This document shows, piece by piece, positions 1-7,046 of a DNA stretch of 64,000 nucleotides. Both the position numbers and the translations under genes were made by a program. The notes beneath the pieces were generated by a model that was not told where the DNA came from, searched no databases, and was given only the letters and a program-made list of their open reading frames with translations. Source of the DNA: Desulforamulus aeronauticus DSM 10349. GTDB taxonomy: Bacteria > Bacillota > Desulfotomaculia > Desulfotomaculales > Desulfotomaculaceae. Location of the stretch: contig NZ_FRAR01000006.1 of assembly GCF_900142375.1 (NCBI RefSeq), positions 124,001 through 188,000 on the forward strand, in the 5' to 3' direction. Positions within the stretch are counted from its first letter, which is position 1; each line of letters starts with the position of its first letter.

Positions 1-7
1 GTGTTTT

Positions 8-589
8 TTGTTCTTTATTGCTAAAGCAATGCTTGGCAAGATGCCAACAAACCTGCTATCCCATTCTAAGAGGGTATCTGCTTTAGGGTATATTCTTTCA
101 AAGCAAATAGGTTTAACAACTAAAGAATGTAATAATATTGCCTTGGGTGGATTATTACATGATATTGGTAAATGTTCAGTAAAACCCAGCATCCTTAACA
201 AAAAAGACACTCTAACTCAGGATGAGTTTAACGAAATTAAATTGCACTGCACCTATGGTGTAAATATGATTCAAAATATAAAGAGTGATTCCCCGATCTT
301 ACCAATCATCCAATATCATCATGAACGATGGGATGGATTAGGGTATTTTGGTCTTAAAAATTCCGAAATCCCTTTAGCTGCTAGAATAATTAGTATTGCA
401 GATGCTTTTGACGCGATGACATCCTATAGACCCTATCAAGCGAAACGGCAAGAAGAAGATGCCCTAATGGAATTAACCCGGTGCGCCAATTCCCAATTTG
501 ATCCACATTTAGTTAAAGAATTTAATACTATTTATCCTACATTATCCTATCATCTGATAGATTATAATAAATTCATTGAGCACATTTAG
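8..589 (+). CDS. HD-GYP domain protein (possibly 5'-truncated by the window edge)
   Basis: Probable cyclic-di-GMP phosphodiesterase-type metal hydrolase. The metal-binding HD pair lies in LLHDIGK near residues 49-55, and the signature HHERWDGLGYF is at about 104-114. The family normally reads HHExxDGxGYP, so the final proline is replaced by phenylalanine. A conserved Asp follows in SIADAFDAMTS. At about 190 aa it is a bare HD-GYP domain without a receiver or sensor. The reading frame is open to the left edge, and the first start codon (TTG at 8) has no visible ribosome site, so an N-terminal sensor could lie outside the window; an in-frame ATG is at 29. It looks more AT-rich than the housekeeping genes and could be cargo of the sigK intervening element inferred at 0.8-5.48 kb. 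Confidence 0.8.
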   Translation: MFFIAKAMLGKMPTNLLSHSKRVSALGYILSKQIGLTTKECNNIALGGLLHDIGKCSVKPSILNKKDTLTQDEFNEIKLHCTYGVNMIQNIKSDSPILPIIQYHHERWDGLGYFGLKNSEIPLAARIISIADAFDAMTSYRPYQAKRQEEDALMELTRCANSQFDPHLVKEFNTIYPTLSYHLIDYNKFIEHI

Positions 590-742
590 ATCTCTCATAT
601 ATTTTTGATGTAAAGTGTTTCCGATTGAATGAAACTATATGCTACTACTATATAGTATAATATTTGAATAAATATTGCGTATTTATTAATTTTTTCGGTT
701 TTTCTACAATAAACGTCTTTTTTCGCACACAGTCATAATATC

Positions 743-780
743 AAAATGCCGCTACAAGAGTTAGTGGCATTTTATTTTAT
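743..780. terminator. Bidirectional intrinsic terminator
   Basis: Inverted repeat AAAATGCCGCTA / TAGTGGCATTTT (one mismatch) with T-rich sequence on both sides. It sits between the convergent HD-GYP gene and the minus-strand recombinase gene and could end both transcripts. The rest of 590-807 is AT-rich with no other recognisable element. Confidence 0.6.
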
Positions 781-807
781 TTATATTTTATTTTAAAATT
801 TAGTAAC

Positions 808-2325
808 TTAGGCAATAGGTGAATCTTCTCTCCTTTCTACCATTGCTAAACCTTCCGTTTGCTCCGGAATTTTGGCTATTACTGTCACCTTAATAAACCT
901 TAGTCCATCTCCTCCTTGAACACCTCTACCTAAAACAATTACCTGTTTAATCAAAGTTCTTACCAATGAAACCTTCTCTGAAAAATCAAGTTCATCCAAC
1001 CTGGTTAGAATTGCTTTGGAGATTTCTCTCAGCTCCTCAATTCTTTCCATCGAATCATGATGTTGTTTTTGTAACAGGAGTAGTTCCTTTTTACGTTTCT
1101 CCAATCTCTCTTGACGGCATTTTAATTCGGCTAATCGTCCTTTAATGCTATCATTTACGTCAACTAGTCCATTCGCTACTAAATTAATTACCGCAGTTTG
1201 TCCCTTATTGATATCCTCCAGATGTTTATCGATAATATCAATTTGTTCATCTGGATCTTCTCGCCTTACTAAATAGCCTACTGCTTCTTGGGCTAATCGT
1301 TCTGAATCTTGTAACCATACTTGAACCTGATTCCAAACGGCTTCCTCAAGCACCTCCGCTAGTATCATTTTAGCAGGACGACACCCCTCGTTTTTAAATC
1401 CTTGGCAGCTCTTGTTACAAGTATATCTTCGTTCTCTTTTTCCCCACCACTTTGTGTAAACACCTGTCATGGTATTGCCACAATCTGCACAGGTTACTAA
1501 GCCCGAAAGAAGATAGCCCTGTTTTTCTTTACCTGCATATAACCTGCGAACTTCCTTGAGTTTTTCTTGGGCCTTTTCAAAGAGGCCTTCATTAATTATT
1601 GTTGGTACCTCAATGAAGGTCTCTTTGTATCTCCACAAACCAATGTATACGGTATTTGTTAGAATTTGTTTGATTACTTGCCGGTGCCACTGGGCTACCC
1701 CGCGTCTGGTAGGAACTCCATTTTCATTTAAGCGTTTAGCGATACCGTTGGCACCCATATTTTCAGTAACAAACCAATTAAAAATATTAGTAACAGTTTT
1801 TCTTTCCTGGTCCCGATATGTCACTTTTCCCGTTTCAGGATTATAATTATAGCCAAAAACATCAAAGTTTACAGGTATCCCACCCTGCTTTGCTTTTTGA
1901 TCCTTGCCTCGTCCCATTCTGTCCCGTATTTTTTCCCGTTCATATTCTGCAATTGCTCCACGAATGGAGTAAAATAAACGACCTTCAGGAGTATCTTTCC
2001 AATCGAAATCCAAAAATTCAAGTTTCACACCCAATTTTTCTAGCTCTTCAGTTATCAGTAGTTGGTGGGCTAGTTTGCGGGAGAGACGATCAGGATCACG
2101 AACTACCAGTATTTGAAACTGGTTAGACCTGGCCGCCTCTCTCATTTCAGTAAGTCCAGGACGTTCTAAAATGGTTCCCGATATGCCTTCGTCCGAAAAA
2201 ACAAGTATTTCTTCAGCACCTAAATAACGGGCCCGACTGCAGCAAGCTTCCCGTTGCTCAGCTAAACTATAACCATATTTTGCTTGGTCATCGGTACTTA
2301 CCCGGATATAGACTGCTGCTTGCAA
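808..2325 (-). CDS. Large serine site-specific recombinase (SpoIVCA-like size and architecture)
   Basis: DNA integrase/excisionase of the large serine recombinase family. The N-terminal resolvase domain (about 1-150) has the nucleophile Ser10 in YIRVSTDDQ and the arginines of VRDPDRLSRK. The recombinase domain spans about 155-265. A zinc ribbon follows with Cys279/Cys282 (CADCG) and Cys303/Cys307/Cys315, then a long charged coiled coil at about 350-440. The length of 505 aa matches SpoIVCA (about 500 aa), which excises the skin element from sigK in Bacillus subtilis. The TTG start has a GGAGG ribosome site 9 bases upstream and overlaps a 53-aa upstream gene. The C-terminal half of sigK lies 3.1 kb away on the opposite strand, which makes this the likely sigK-element recombinase. 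The family is certain; that specific role is inference. Confidence 0.93.
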   Translation of the reverse strand: MQAAVYIRVSTDDQAKYGYSLAEQREACCSRARYLGAEEILVFSDEGISGTILERPGLTEMREAARSNQFQILVVRDPDRLSRKLAHQLLITEELEKLGVKLEFLDFDWKDTPEGRLFYSIRGAIAEYEREKIRDRMGRGKDQKAKQGGIPVNFDVFGYNYNPETGKVTYRDQERKTVTNIFNWFVTENMGANGIAKRLNENGVPTRRGVAQWHRQVIKQILTNTVYIGLWRYKETFIEVPTIINEGLFEKAQEKLKEVRRLYAGKEKQGYLLSGLVTCADCGNTMTGVYTKWWGKRERRYTCNKSCQGFKNEGCRPAKMILAEVLEEAVWNQVQVWLQDSERLAQEAVGYLVRREDPDEQIDIIDKHLEDINKGQTAVINLVANGLVDVNDSIKGRLAELKCRQERLEKRKKELLLLQKQHHDSMERIEELREISKAILTRLDELDFSEKVSLVRTLIKQVIVLGRGVQGGDGLRFIKVTVIAKIPEQTEGLAMVERREDSPIA

Positions 2326-2459
2326 AAAGATAACCTCCGTTCCAAAACCTTCCTAGATAGGAGTTTATATGCGTCACTAAGCCCGTTTCCTTCCTTAGAA
2401 TACTGAATCGTCAGGTTTACCAAGGGTTTCTTCATTTCTTGTTGAGGTTTATTTCTCAT
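2298..2459 (-). CDS. Small 53-aa protein overlapping the recombinase start
   Basis: Unannotated short frame beginning MRNKPQQEMKKPLVNLTIQY and ending in QQSISG. It has a strong ribosome site (GGGAGGGA, 7 bases from the ATG at 2459). It is basic, with no membrane segment and no recognised domain. Its last 28 bases overlap the TTG start of the recombinase, so translation of the two is probably coupled. Position and coupling suggest an accessory, for instance a regulator or directionality partner, of the recombinase. That is inference from context only. Confidence 0.6.
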   Translation of the reverse strand: MRNKPQQEMKKPLVNLTIQYSKEGNGLSDAYKLLSRKVLERRLSFCKQQSISG

Positions 2460-2720
2460 AAATGAATCCCTCCCTGTATAACATATGTTTCATGAGTTTG
2501 TACACTTGCTGGAATAAGGTTACTTTCCTTATAAAAATAAAAATCGCCGACTATAGTCGACGACTTATCGAAATTGCTTCTCATCTGTGCTAGGCCGCCA
2601 CCCTACCGTGGCGGCCTAGCAGAAGTTTCAATTCTACCTGGCACCAAAAAATCCCATGAATTTATGGGCGACAACAAGTACGTCCATTTTTTATGCGACA
2701 CCTTTATAGGAGATGCTTCC
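2460..2720. other. Intergenic region between the recombinase operon and a LysR gene, with strong inverted repeats
   Basis: It holds the recombinase operon leader. A weak promoter-like pair is present on the minus strand (TGTACA, 17-base spacer, TTATAC). There is a 12-bp palindrome CGACTATAGTCG at 2548-2559, the 13-bp-arm hairpin listed separately, and a small hairpin CCCAT/ATGGG near 2652-2667. No gene was recognised. Confidence 0.5.
2589..2620. repeat. Perfect inverted repeat, 13-bp arms, 6-base loop
   Basis: GCTAGGCCGCCAC and its exact complement are separated by CCTACC. Outer bases AGAAG/CTTCT partly extend the pairing. There is no T-run on either side, so it is not a typical intrinsic terminator. 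It is GC-rich in an AT-rich intergenic region near the recombinase. Confidence 0.8.
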
Positions 2721-3605
2721 TTATCGCCGCGTCTCTCGACAAGTCAAGCGACTTGTCGCATAGTCCACAAATCGTTTGACAGCAGGTGAAGCGGTCTTTA
2801 GTGACGGAAGCGCAATTCCAAGCATAATTTGCTGTGGTGGATCAAGTGGGAGTTTCACAACATTGCTTTGCCACTTTTTTGTAATCAACTCGTTCATAAT
2901 ACTCATTCCCATCCCCTGTTCAATCATTGCTAACGCGGCAAAATTTTCCAAAGTGGAGAAACAAATTTTGGGGGCCAGTTTATTTCTGCTTAATAGCTCT
3001 GCTACATCGTCGTCGCGTCCCAGCGCAGGCATAATAAATCGCTCATCTTGACAGTTTTGAAGTGGATAGACTGCTTCATCTGCAAGCGGATGTGTTTTTG
3101 GCAGAACTGCGAGCATTGGGTCTGCTGCAAGCGGTATCCATTCATAAGGCATTGGTTCTTGATAACTAAAAAAAGCAATATCTGTTCTTTTATCAGAAAG
3201 CCAACTTTCGACCTCCTGCCGTATACCTTCCATAAGTCGTATTTCTATTTGTGGATATGCTTCTTGAAAACCTTTTATGACCGATGGTAACCAATGCGTT
3301 GCAATGCTGGAGTAAGCACCAATTGTAACGCTGCCCATAGCCAACCCTTTTATTTCTGCGTTGATTTGATAAAGCCGTTCTTCTTGTAATAATATGTCTC
3401 TCAAAACGGGGATAATTTTCAATGCATTATCGGTAGGTCTTACGCCTTTTTTATCCCGTGTGAGCAAAGGAAAACCCATTTCTTTTTCAAATGAATTTAC
3501 CAACTGACTCACTCCCGATATGGTGTATCCCAATGCTGTCGCCGCTTTAGAAAAACTACCAAGCTCTACTGATGTAATGAATACTTTGCATTTTGTAATA
3601 TCCAT
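2721..3605 (-). CDS. LysR-family transcriptional regulator
   Basis: DNA-binding regulator of 294 aa, normal for the family. The N-terminal winged HTH (about 1-60) contains GSFSKAATALGYTISGVSQL, followed by a LysR substrate-binding domain from about residue 90 (VTIGAYSSIATHWLPSVIKG). It is divergent from the B3/B4-domain gene and EamA permease at 3811-5402, with a 19-bp palindrome between them, so it probably controls those two genes and itself. The likely ligand is a small metabolite linked to the permease. The effector cannot be read from the sequence. The 3' end of the gene carries a 9-bp-arm hairpin (2737-2758). Confidence 0.92.
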   Translation of the reverse strand: MDITKCKVFITSVELGSFSKAATALGYTISGVSQLVNSFEKEMGFPLLTRDKKGVRPTDNALKIIPVLRDILLQEERLYQINAEIKGLAMGSVTIGAYSSIATHWLPSVIKGFQEAYPQIEIRLMEGIRQEVESWLSDKRTDIAFFSYQEPMPYEWIPLAADPMLAVLPKTHPLADEAVYPLQNCQDERFIMPALGRDDDVAELLSRNKLAPKICFSTLENFAALAMIEQGMGMSIMNELITKKWQSNVVKLPLDPPQQIMLGIALPSLKTASPAVKRFVDYATSRLTCRETRR

Positions 3606-3621
3606 ATAAACCTTCTCCCAT

Positions 3622-3640
3622 ATTTAAGTAATACTTAAAT
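3622..3640. promoter_or_regulatory. Palindromic operator candidate in the LysR divergent promoter region
   Basis: ATTTAAGTA-A-TACTTAAAT is a perfect palindrome with 9-bp arms, 17-35 bases upstream of the LysR start and in the 205-bp space shared with the divergent B3/B4 gene. LysR proteins typically bind dyads of this kind. The assignment is by position and symmetry. Confidence 0.5.
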
Positions 3641-3810
3641 CATCTTTAAATAATTATATATTTACTTAACATAGGGAAAATTATACAATGTGTTCAGTAT
3701 AACAACAAGGGCTCAATAGAAAAAAGCTTCTGTCCCTTTCGTATTATGGCGCTTTCTTGCAATGCTGGGGTTGTTTGATAACAAAACACATAAGAAGGAT
3801 CGGTGAGAAA

Positions 3811-4467
3811 ATGAAGATTTCTATTTCAGACGAGGTATCTGGAATTTGTCCGAAAACTGCGTTAGGCGTTTTGTCTTATAAGGCTACGGTTGTTCCAAGT
3901 ACGCAGGAATTAATTGCTCTATTTGAGGATGTAGTAGCGACACTGTTCCAGGAATATTCCATTGAGAAAATAGCTCAAAATCCACACATTACCGCAACGC
4001 GTCAGGCATATAAGGCCCTCGGAAAATCTCCACATGAATATCGCAATGCTGCAGAAGCCATGCTTCGTCGTATTGTGCAAGGGAAAGGGTTATATCAGAT
4101 TAATAACATTGTCGAGGTAAATAATCTTATTTCCATTACTTCCGGCTACTCCATCGGGTCATACGATGCCAACCAACTCAAAGGCAATATTGAACTTCAA
4201 CGTGCAGCAAGTGGGTCTCATTACGATGGTATTGGAAAAGCTAGTATAAATATCGAATACTTACCTACACTCTATGATGAATTAGGAGCTTTCGGAAATC
4301 CGAGCAGCGATAGCCGCAGAGCTATGATACAACTTGGAGATCATGAAATAGTCACCATTTTTTATTCTTTCGATGGCGCCGAAAAACTCGATAACTGGAT
4401 GGAAAGGTTTTCGTTATATTTGAAAAACTATTGCGGTGTAATGAGGATAGAAAAATGGGTCGTTTAG
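3811..4467 (+). CDS. B3/B4 tRNA-binding-domain protein
   Basis: Stand-alone protein of the B3/B4 fold found in the beta subunit of phenylalanyl-tRNA synthetase (about 218 aa from the chosen start). The domain's typical features are present: ATRQAYKALGKSPHEYRNA at about 68-86 and the NNIVEVNNLISITSGYSIG segment near 100. ATG 3811 is preferred over an upstream TTG because AAGGATCGGTGAG lies just upstream. The downstream permease starts inside its 3' end, so the two are translationally coupled. Such free B3/B4 proteins may edit mischarged tRNA or bind amino-acid-like molecules. The exact function is not established here. Confidence 0.8.
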   Translation: MKISISDEVSGICPKTALGVLSYKATVVPSTQELIALFEDVVATLFQEYSIEKIAQNPHITATRQAYKALGKSPHEYRNAAEAMLRRIVQGKGLYQINNIVEVNNLISITSGYSIGSYDANQLKGNIELQRAASGSHYDGIGKASINIEYLPTLYDELGAFGNPSSDSRRAMIQLGDHEIVTIFYSFDGAEKLDNWMERFSLYLKNYCGVMRIEKWVV

Positions 4468-5402
4468 GCCAACAACATTGGCGCATCCTTGCTCCGTTTT
4501 TGATTGTAGTGGCCAGTGTCTTTTGGGGGATGATCGGACTATTTTCTAATTCCCTGACAAAAGCAGGATTAAGTGCCCTGCAAATTACCGAAGGCCGTTG
4601 TTTCGTTTCCGCTGCAATTTTGGGTTTTTTTTTATTGCTGACCAATAGAAAATATTTGAAAATTAAGCTGCATGATTTATGGTTGTTTATCGGAACAGGA
4701 GTCGTTAGTATTGCCTTTTTTAATATATGCTATTTCATTGCCATTTCTGAAAGTACCTTGTCCATTGCATGTATCTTGCTGCATACTTCGCCCTGTTTTG
4801 TAATGTTGTTTTCATGCGTGCTTTTTCGTGAACGCTTTACCTTACGAAAAGGGATCGCTATCATCCTTGCTTTTGTTGGTTGTATGTATACTACAGGATT
4901 TATCAACGGTGCTGGCGAAACGAGCATCACAGGAGTAGCTTTAATTGCTGGATTAGGCTCCGGTATTGGCTATGCACTCTACAGCGTTATTGGAAGAGTT
5001 GCTTTAACAAAATACAACTGGTTAACACTTATTACCTATACCTTTTTGTTTGCCTCAATCGCGCTGTTTCCATTTTGCAAACCATCTGAAATTCTTAGCA
5101 TTGCTGTCGCTGAAAACACTGTCATATTACATATTGTTTTACTTGGAGTACTGTCAACTCTGTTGCCGTTTCTCCTTTATACGAAAGGTTTGGAATACAT
5201 GGACACGGGCAAGGCTGCACTCCTGACCTTTGTAGAACCTGTGGTAGCAACAATTATTGGCATTACTGTGTTTCACGAGGTATTTACAGGATATATTGCA
5301 ACTGGCATTGTATTGGTTGTTTTATCAATTATAGTTATTAACTATCAACAAACTCGCATTAAAAACTGGAGTACAGAGGTTTTAGCCGCCCACCGGGAAT
5401 AA
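4455..5402 (+). CDS. EamA/DMT-family permease
   Basis: Membrane transporter of the drug/metabolite superfamily with two EamA repeats and about ten transmembrane helices. The first repeat begins APFLIVVASVFWGMIGLF and the second begins near ITGVALIAGLGSGIGYALYSV. ATG 4455 (GAGGAT upstream) overlaps the preceding gene by 13 bases. Substrates of this family include amino acids and metabolites, usually exported. Pairing with a B3/B4-domain protein and a LysR regulator points to an amino acid or an amino-acid analogue, which is inference. Confidence 0.88.
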   Translation: MGRLGQQHWRILAPFLIVVASVFWGMIGLFSNSLTKAGLSALQITEGRCFVSAAILGFFLLLTNRKYLKIKLHDLWLFIGTGVVSIAFFNICYFIAISESTLSIACILLHTSPCFVMLFSCVLFRERFTLRKGIAIILAFVGCMYTTGFINGAGETSITGVALIAGLGSGIGYALYSVIGRVALTKYNWLTLITYTFLFASIALFPFCKPSEILSIAVAENTVILHIVLLGVLSTLLPFLLYTKGLEYMDTGKAALLTFVEPVVATIIGITVFHEVFTGYIATGIVLVVLSIIVINYQQTRIKNWSTEVLAAHRE

Positions 5403-5469
5403 AGATTCTGCTTAGGCAACAAGGTGCCTGGTTACAACTAAAGAATACGGGTTATTCCGCTACCTACTT

Positions 5470-5490
5470 GTCATAGACATTGAAATCCTT
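5470..5490 (+). other. Putative recombination junction (right attachment site) inside sigK
   Basis: Sigma-K homology begins abruptly at codons for EILMHLR (5482 onward), preceded by ATA GAC ATT. In the intact gene this spot reads approximately RCIENEILMHLR. In Bacillus subtilis the skin element recombines in exactly this part of sigK. Further upstream the frame (open back to a stop at 5413) no longer resembles sigma-K. The crossover therefore probably lies at about 5473-5485. The left partner is not in the window. Confidence 0.6.
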
Positions 5491-5847
5491 ATGCACTTGC
5501 GATTCATTAAGAAAGTGAAGGCGGAAGTTTCCCTTTATGATCCCATTGGTGTTGACAAAGAAGGTAATGAAATAAGTCTCATCGATATTCTGGGTACCGA
5601 CCCAGAGGTGGTGGCGGACACCGTAGAAATCGCCTTTGAGAAAAATCGTTTACTGGAAAAGGTTCATAAACTAAATATCCGAGAAAAGAGGGTGCTGGAA
5701 ATGCGTTTTGGTCTTGGCAATTCCAGTCGCAAAACCCAACGGGAAATTGCCCGGACTTTGGGAATCTCCCGTTCTTATGTATCACGCATTGAGAAGAGAG
5801 CTTTAAATAAATTAGTTAAGGAATTGTGTATAGAAGGCTGCCAATAG
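5482..5847 (+). CDS. sigK: C-terminal half of sporulation sigma-K (SpoIIIC-type fragment of a split sigK)
   Basis: About 121 codons matching the second half of mother-cell sigma-K. They cover the end of region 2 and region 3 ([20 protein letters not shown], then [13 protein letters not shown]) and region 4.2 with its HTH ([20 protein letters not shown]). Regions 1.2-2.4, which bind core polymerase and the -10 element, are absent. ATG 5491 corresponds to an internal methionine of sigma-K and has no ribosome site, so the fragment is not an independent gene. An intact sigK would form after DNA excision, as with spoIVCB/spoIIIC in B. subtilis. A decayed pseudogene is less likely because the remaining part is intact and well conserved. 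Confidence 0.9.
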   Translation, partial: EILMHLRFIKKVKAEVSLYDPIGVDKEGNEISLIDILGTDPEVVADTVEIAFEKNRLLEKVHKLNIREKRVLEMRFGLGNSSRKTQREIARTLGISRSYVSRIEKRALNKLVKELCIEGCQ

Positions 5848-5874
5848 GCGGTTTTAGAGGAAGCTTGAACTAGC

Positions 5875-5905
5875 AAGGCGGCCCCACTTTGGGTGCCGCC
5901 TTTAA
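5875..5905 (+). terminator. Intrinsic terminator after the sigK fragment
   Basis: AAGGCGGC and GCCGCCTT arms around CCCACTTTGGGT, followed by TTTAACATTTTT. It lies 28 bases after the sigK stop and before the convergent LUD gene. Confidence 0.8.
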
Positions 5906-5930
5906 CATTTTTGATTCATTCCATTTATTC

Positions 5931-6572
5931 TTAGTATCCTAATTCTTCACCTACCACCACCACGGTAATATCTGTTAAGGAAGGCTTTCTCTTGAGAACG
6001 GAAAGAATTCTGCAAATTCTGCCGGAACCCTTGCAATCTGCACAGACCCCAGTCACAGTACAGGGATTATTAGTATTCAGCCGTTTATTATTTTTCGGTG
6101 CAGCAATGGTCTGCAAGCGTTCTACGGCAGAATCGACATCTTGGCAAATCTTATTAGTTCCAACCACAATAACAACCTTTTTAGGGCCGAAAGTTAAGGC
6201 AGACACCCGGTTGCCCACGCCATCCATATTGACTAAACAGCCATCTAAAGTAACAGCATTGGTGCTGGCTAGAAAAACATCACAGACCTGCTGCTTACGC
6301 ATTACCTCCATTCTTTCTTCGAGAGTGAGTTGCGGATCGCCATGGACGAGCAGTTCTGCCCCCTTAGCTTTCGCCTTTTCTACCAAATCCAAGTCCTGGC
6401 TGATGGTCATGGAACCCCCAAAGCCTACTTGTGCCCCACTGGTAATGTAACTCAGTACATGCTCTATAGCTTCTTCCTTACTAGGAAAATAGACCGCATC
6501 AAATTGATTTTTCTTTAATGCTTCTACAGTTTTTTGTCCAAGGGTATCTTTATGCCATTGATGAATACTCAT
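5931..6572 (-). CDS. LUD-domain (LutC/DUF162-type) protein
   Basis: A 213-aa protein of the LUD family, related to LutC/LldG of lactate-utilisation complexes. Typical features are VGFGGSMTISQDLDLVEKAK near 49-68, NAVTLDGCLVNMDGVGNRVS at about 104-123, and the C-terminal GVCADCKGSGRICRI with three cysteines. It stands alone without lutA/lutB partners, so a lactate role cannot be assumed. Many anaerobes carry such orphans. AGGAGGAG lies directly upstream of the ATG, itself directly behind an intrinsic terminator, so expression must pass an attenuator. Confidence 0.85.
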   Translation of the reverse strand: MSIHQWHKDTLGQKTVEALKKNQFDAVYFPSKEEAIEHVLSYITSGAQVGFGGSMTISQDLDLVEKAKAKGAELLVHGDPQLTLEERMEVMRKQQVCDVFLASTNAVTLDGCLVNMDGVGNRVSALTFGPKKVVIVVGTNKICQDVDSAVERLQTIAAPKNNKRLNTNNPCTVTGVCADCKGSGRICRILSVLKRKPSLTDITVVVVGEELGY

Positions 6573-6789
6573 GCCAACTCCTCCTAAAAAGACCGGATTA
6601 TGTTAACTTTCCGGTCTTAAAATTTGTTTACTACCATTAATTATACAACTCCTGCAGCTTTTTTCCACTGGCTTGTAAAAAGCCTTTCCCTTTAAACAGC
6701 TTGCAAGCAGCAATTCAGGAAGTGATTCCCTTTTTAAGACAACCCTGTAGTAAGTAGAATTTTTACCCAATAGTACTCCTGTCACGGAC
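6573..6789 (-). promoter_or_regulatory. Leader RNA with terminator just before the LUD ribosome site (attenuator or riboswitch candidate)
   Basis: Transcription from the promoter at 6796-6823 would make a leader of about 217 bases. It ends in a hairpin (arms AAGACCGGA 6589-6597 and TCCGGTCTT 6610-6618) whose T-run abuts AGGAGGAG of the LUD gene. Only about 10 bases separate the T-run from the ribosome site, leaving no room for another promoter. Internal pairing includes GGCTT/AAGCC and the self-complementary GCTTGCAAGC. It does not match a riboswitch class I recognise. A 62-codon GTG frame through the leader lacks a ribosome site. Confidence 0.55.
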
Positions 6790-6795
6790 ACTTGT

Positions 6796-6823
6796 ATTTT
6801 ATGGTATTTTTTTACTTCGGCAA
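6796..6823 (-). promoter_or_regulatory. Sigma-A-type promoter for the LUD leader
   Basis: On the minus strand TTGCCG (6818-6823), a 16-base spacer and TAAAAT (6796-6801) predict a start near 6789. Confidence 0.5.
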
Positions 6824-7046
6824 AATATTGCTAAAATTATTGAAATTATGCGTAATTGATTGTAACATGTCATTGTTGAAATGTCATTTTATTTATCAAG
6901 CATCTCCATTTGTCTTTCTGGTGTGTACATCAGATCTAAAACAATTAGCCTGTCCTAGTAACTAACTAAGTAAGGAGGGTTGTAAATTTCATTTCATCGT
7001 TTAACCCAATGACCGAAAAATAGTAACTGAAAGAGAGGGTTTGTGT
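6824..7046. other. AT-rich upstream region of the symporter gene
   Basis: It holds two copies of ATGTCATT near 6869-6891 and an unused-looking AAGGAGGG ribosome-like site near 6972 that is not followed by a usable frame. The real ribosome site is AGAGAGGG at 7032-7039. No gene or clear terminator was seen. Confidence 0.4.

Noticed and set aside
590-807. N-terminal half of sigK immediately left of the recombinase gene
   Set aside because: The region is AT-rich intergenic sequence with a terminator and no sigma region 2 coding frame.
5491-5847. Independent small sigma-factor-like or LuxR-like HTH gene starting at ATG 5491
   Set aside because: No ribosome site, and the ATG aligns with an internal Met of sigma-K; the sequence is the C-terminal half of sigK.
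6573-6789. Cobalamin or c-di-GMP riboswitch in the LUD leader
   Set aside because: Single short matches (GGGAA, GCCAGTGG) occur, but the ordered conserved cores of these classes are missing.
6603-6791. 62-aa minus-strand frame upstream of the LUD gene
   Set aside because: Its GTG start coincides with the predicted transcript start and has no ribosome site; the region fits a structured leader better.
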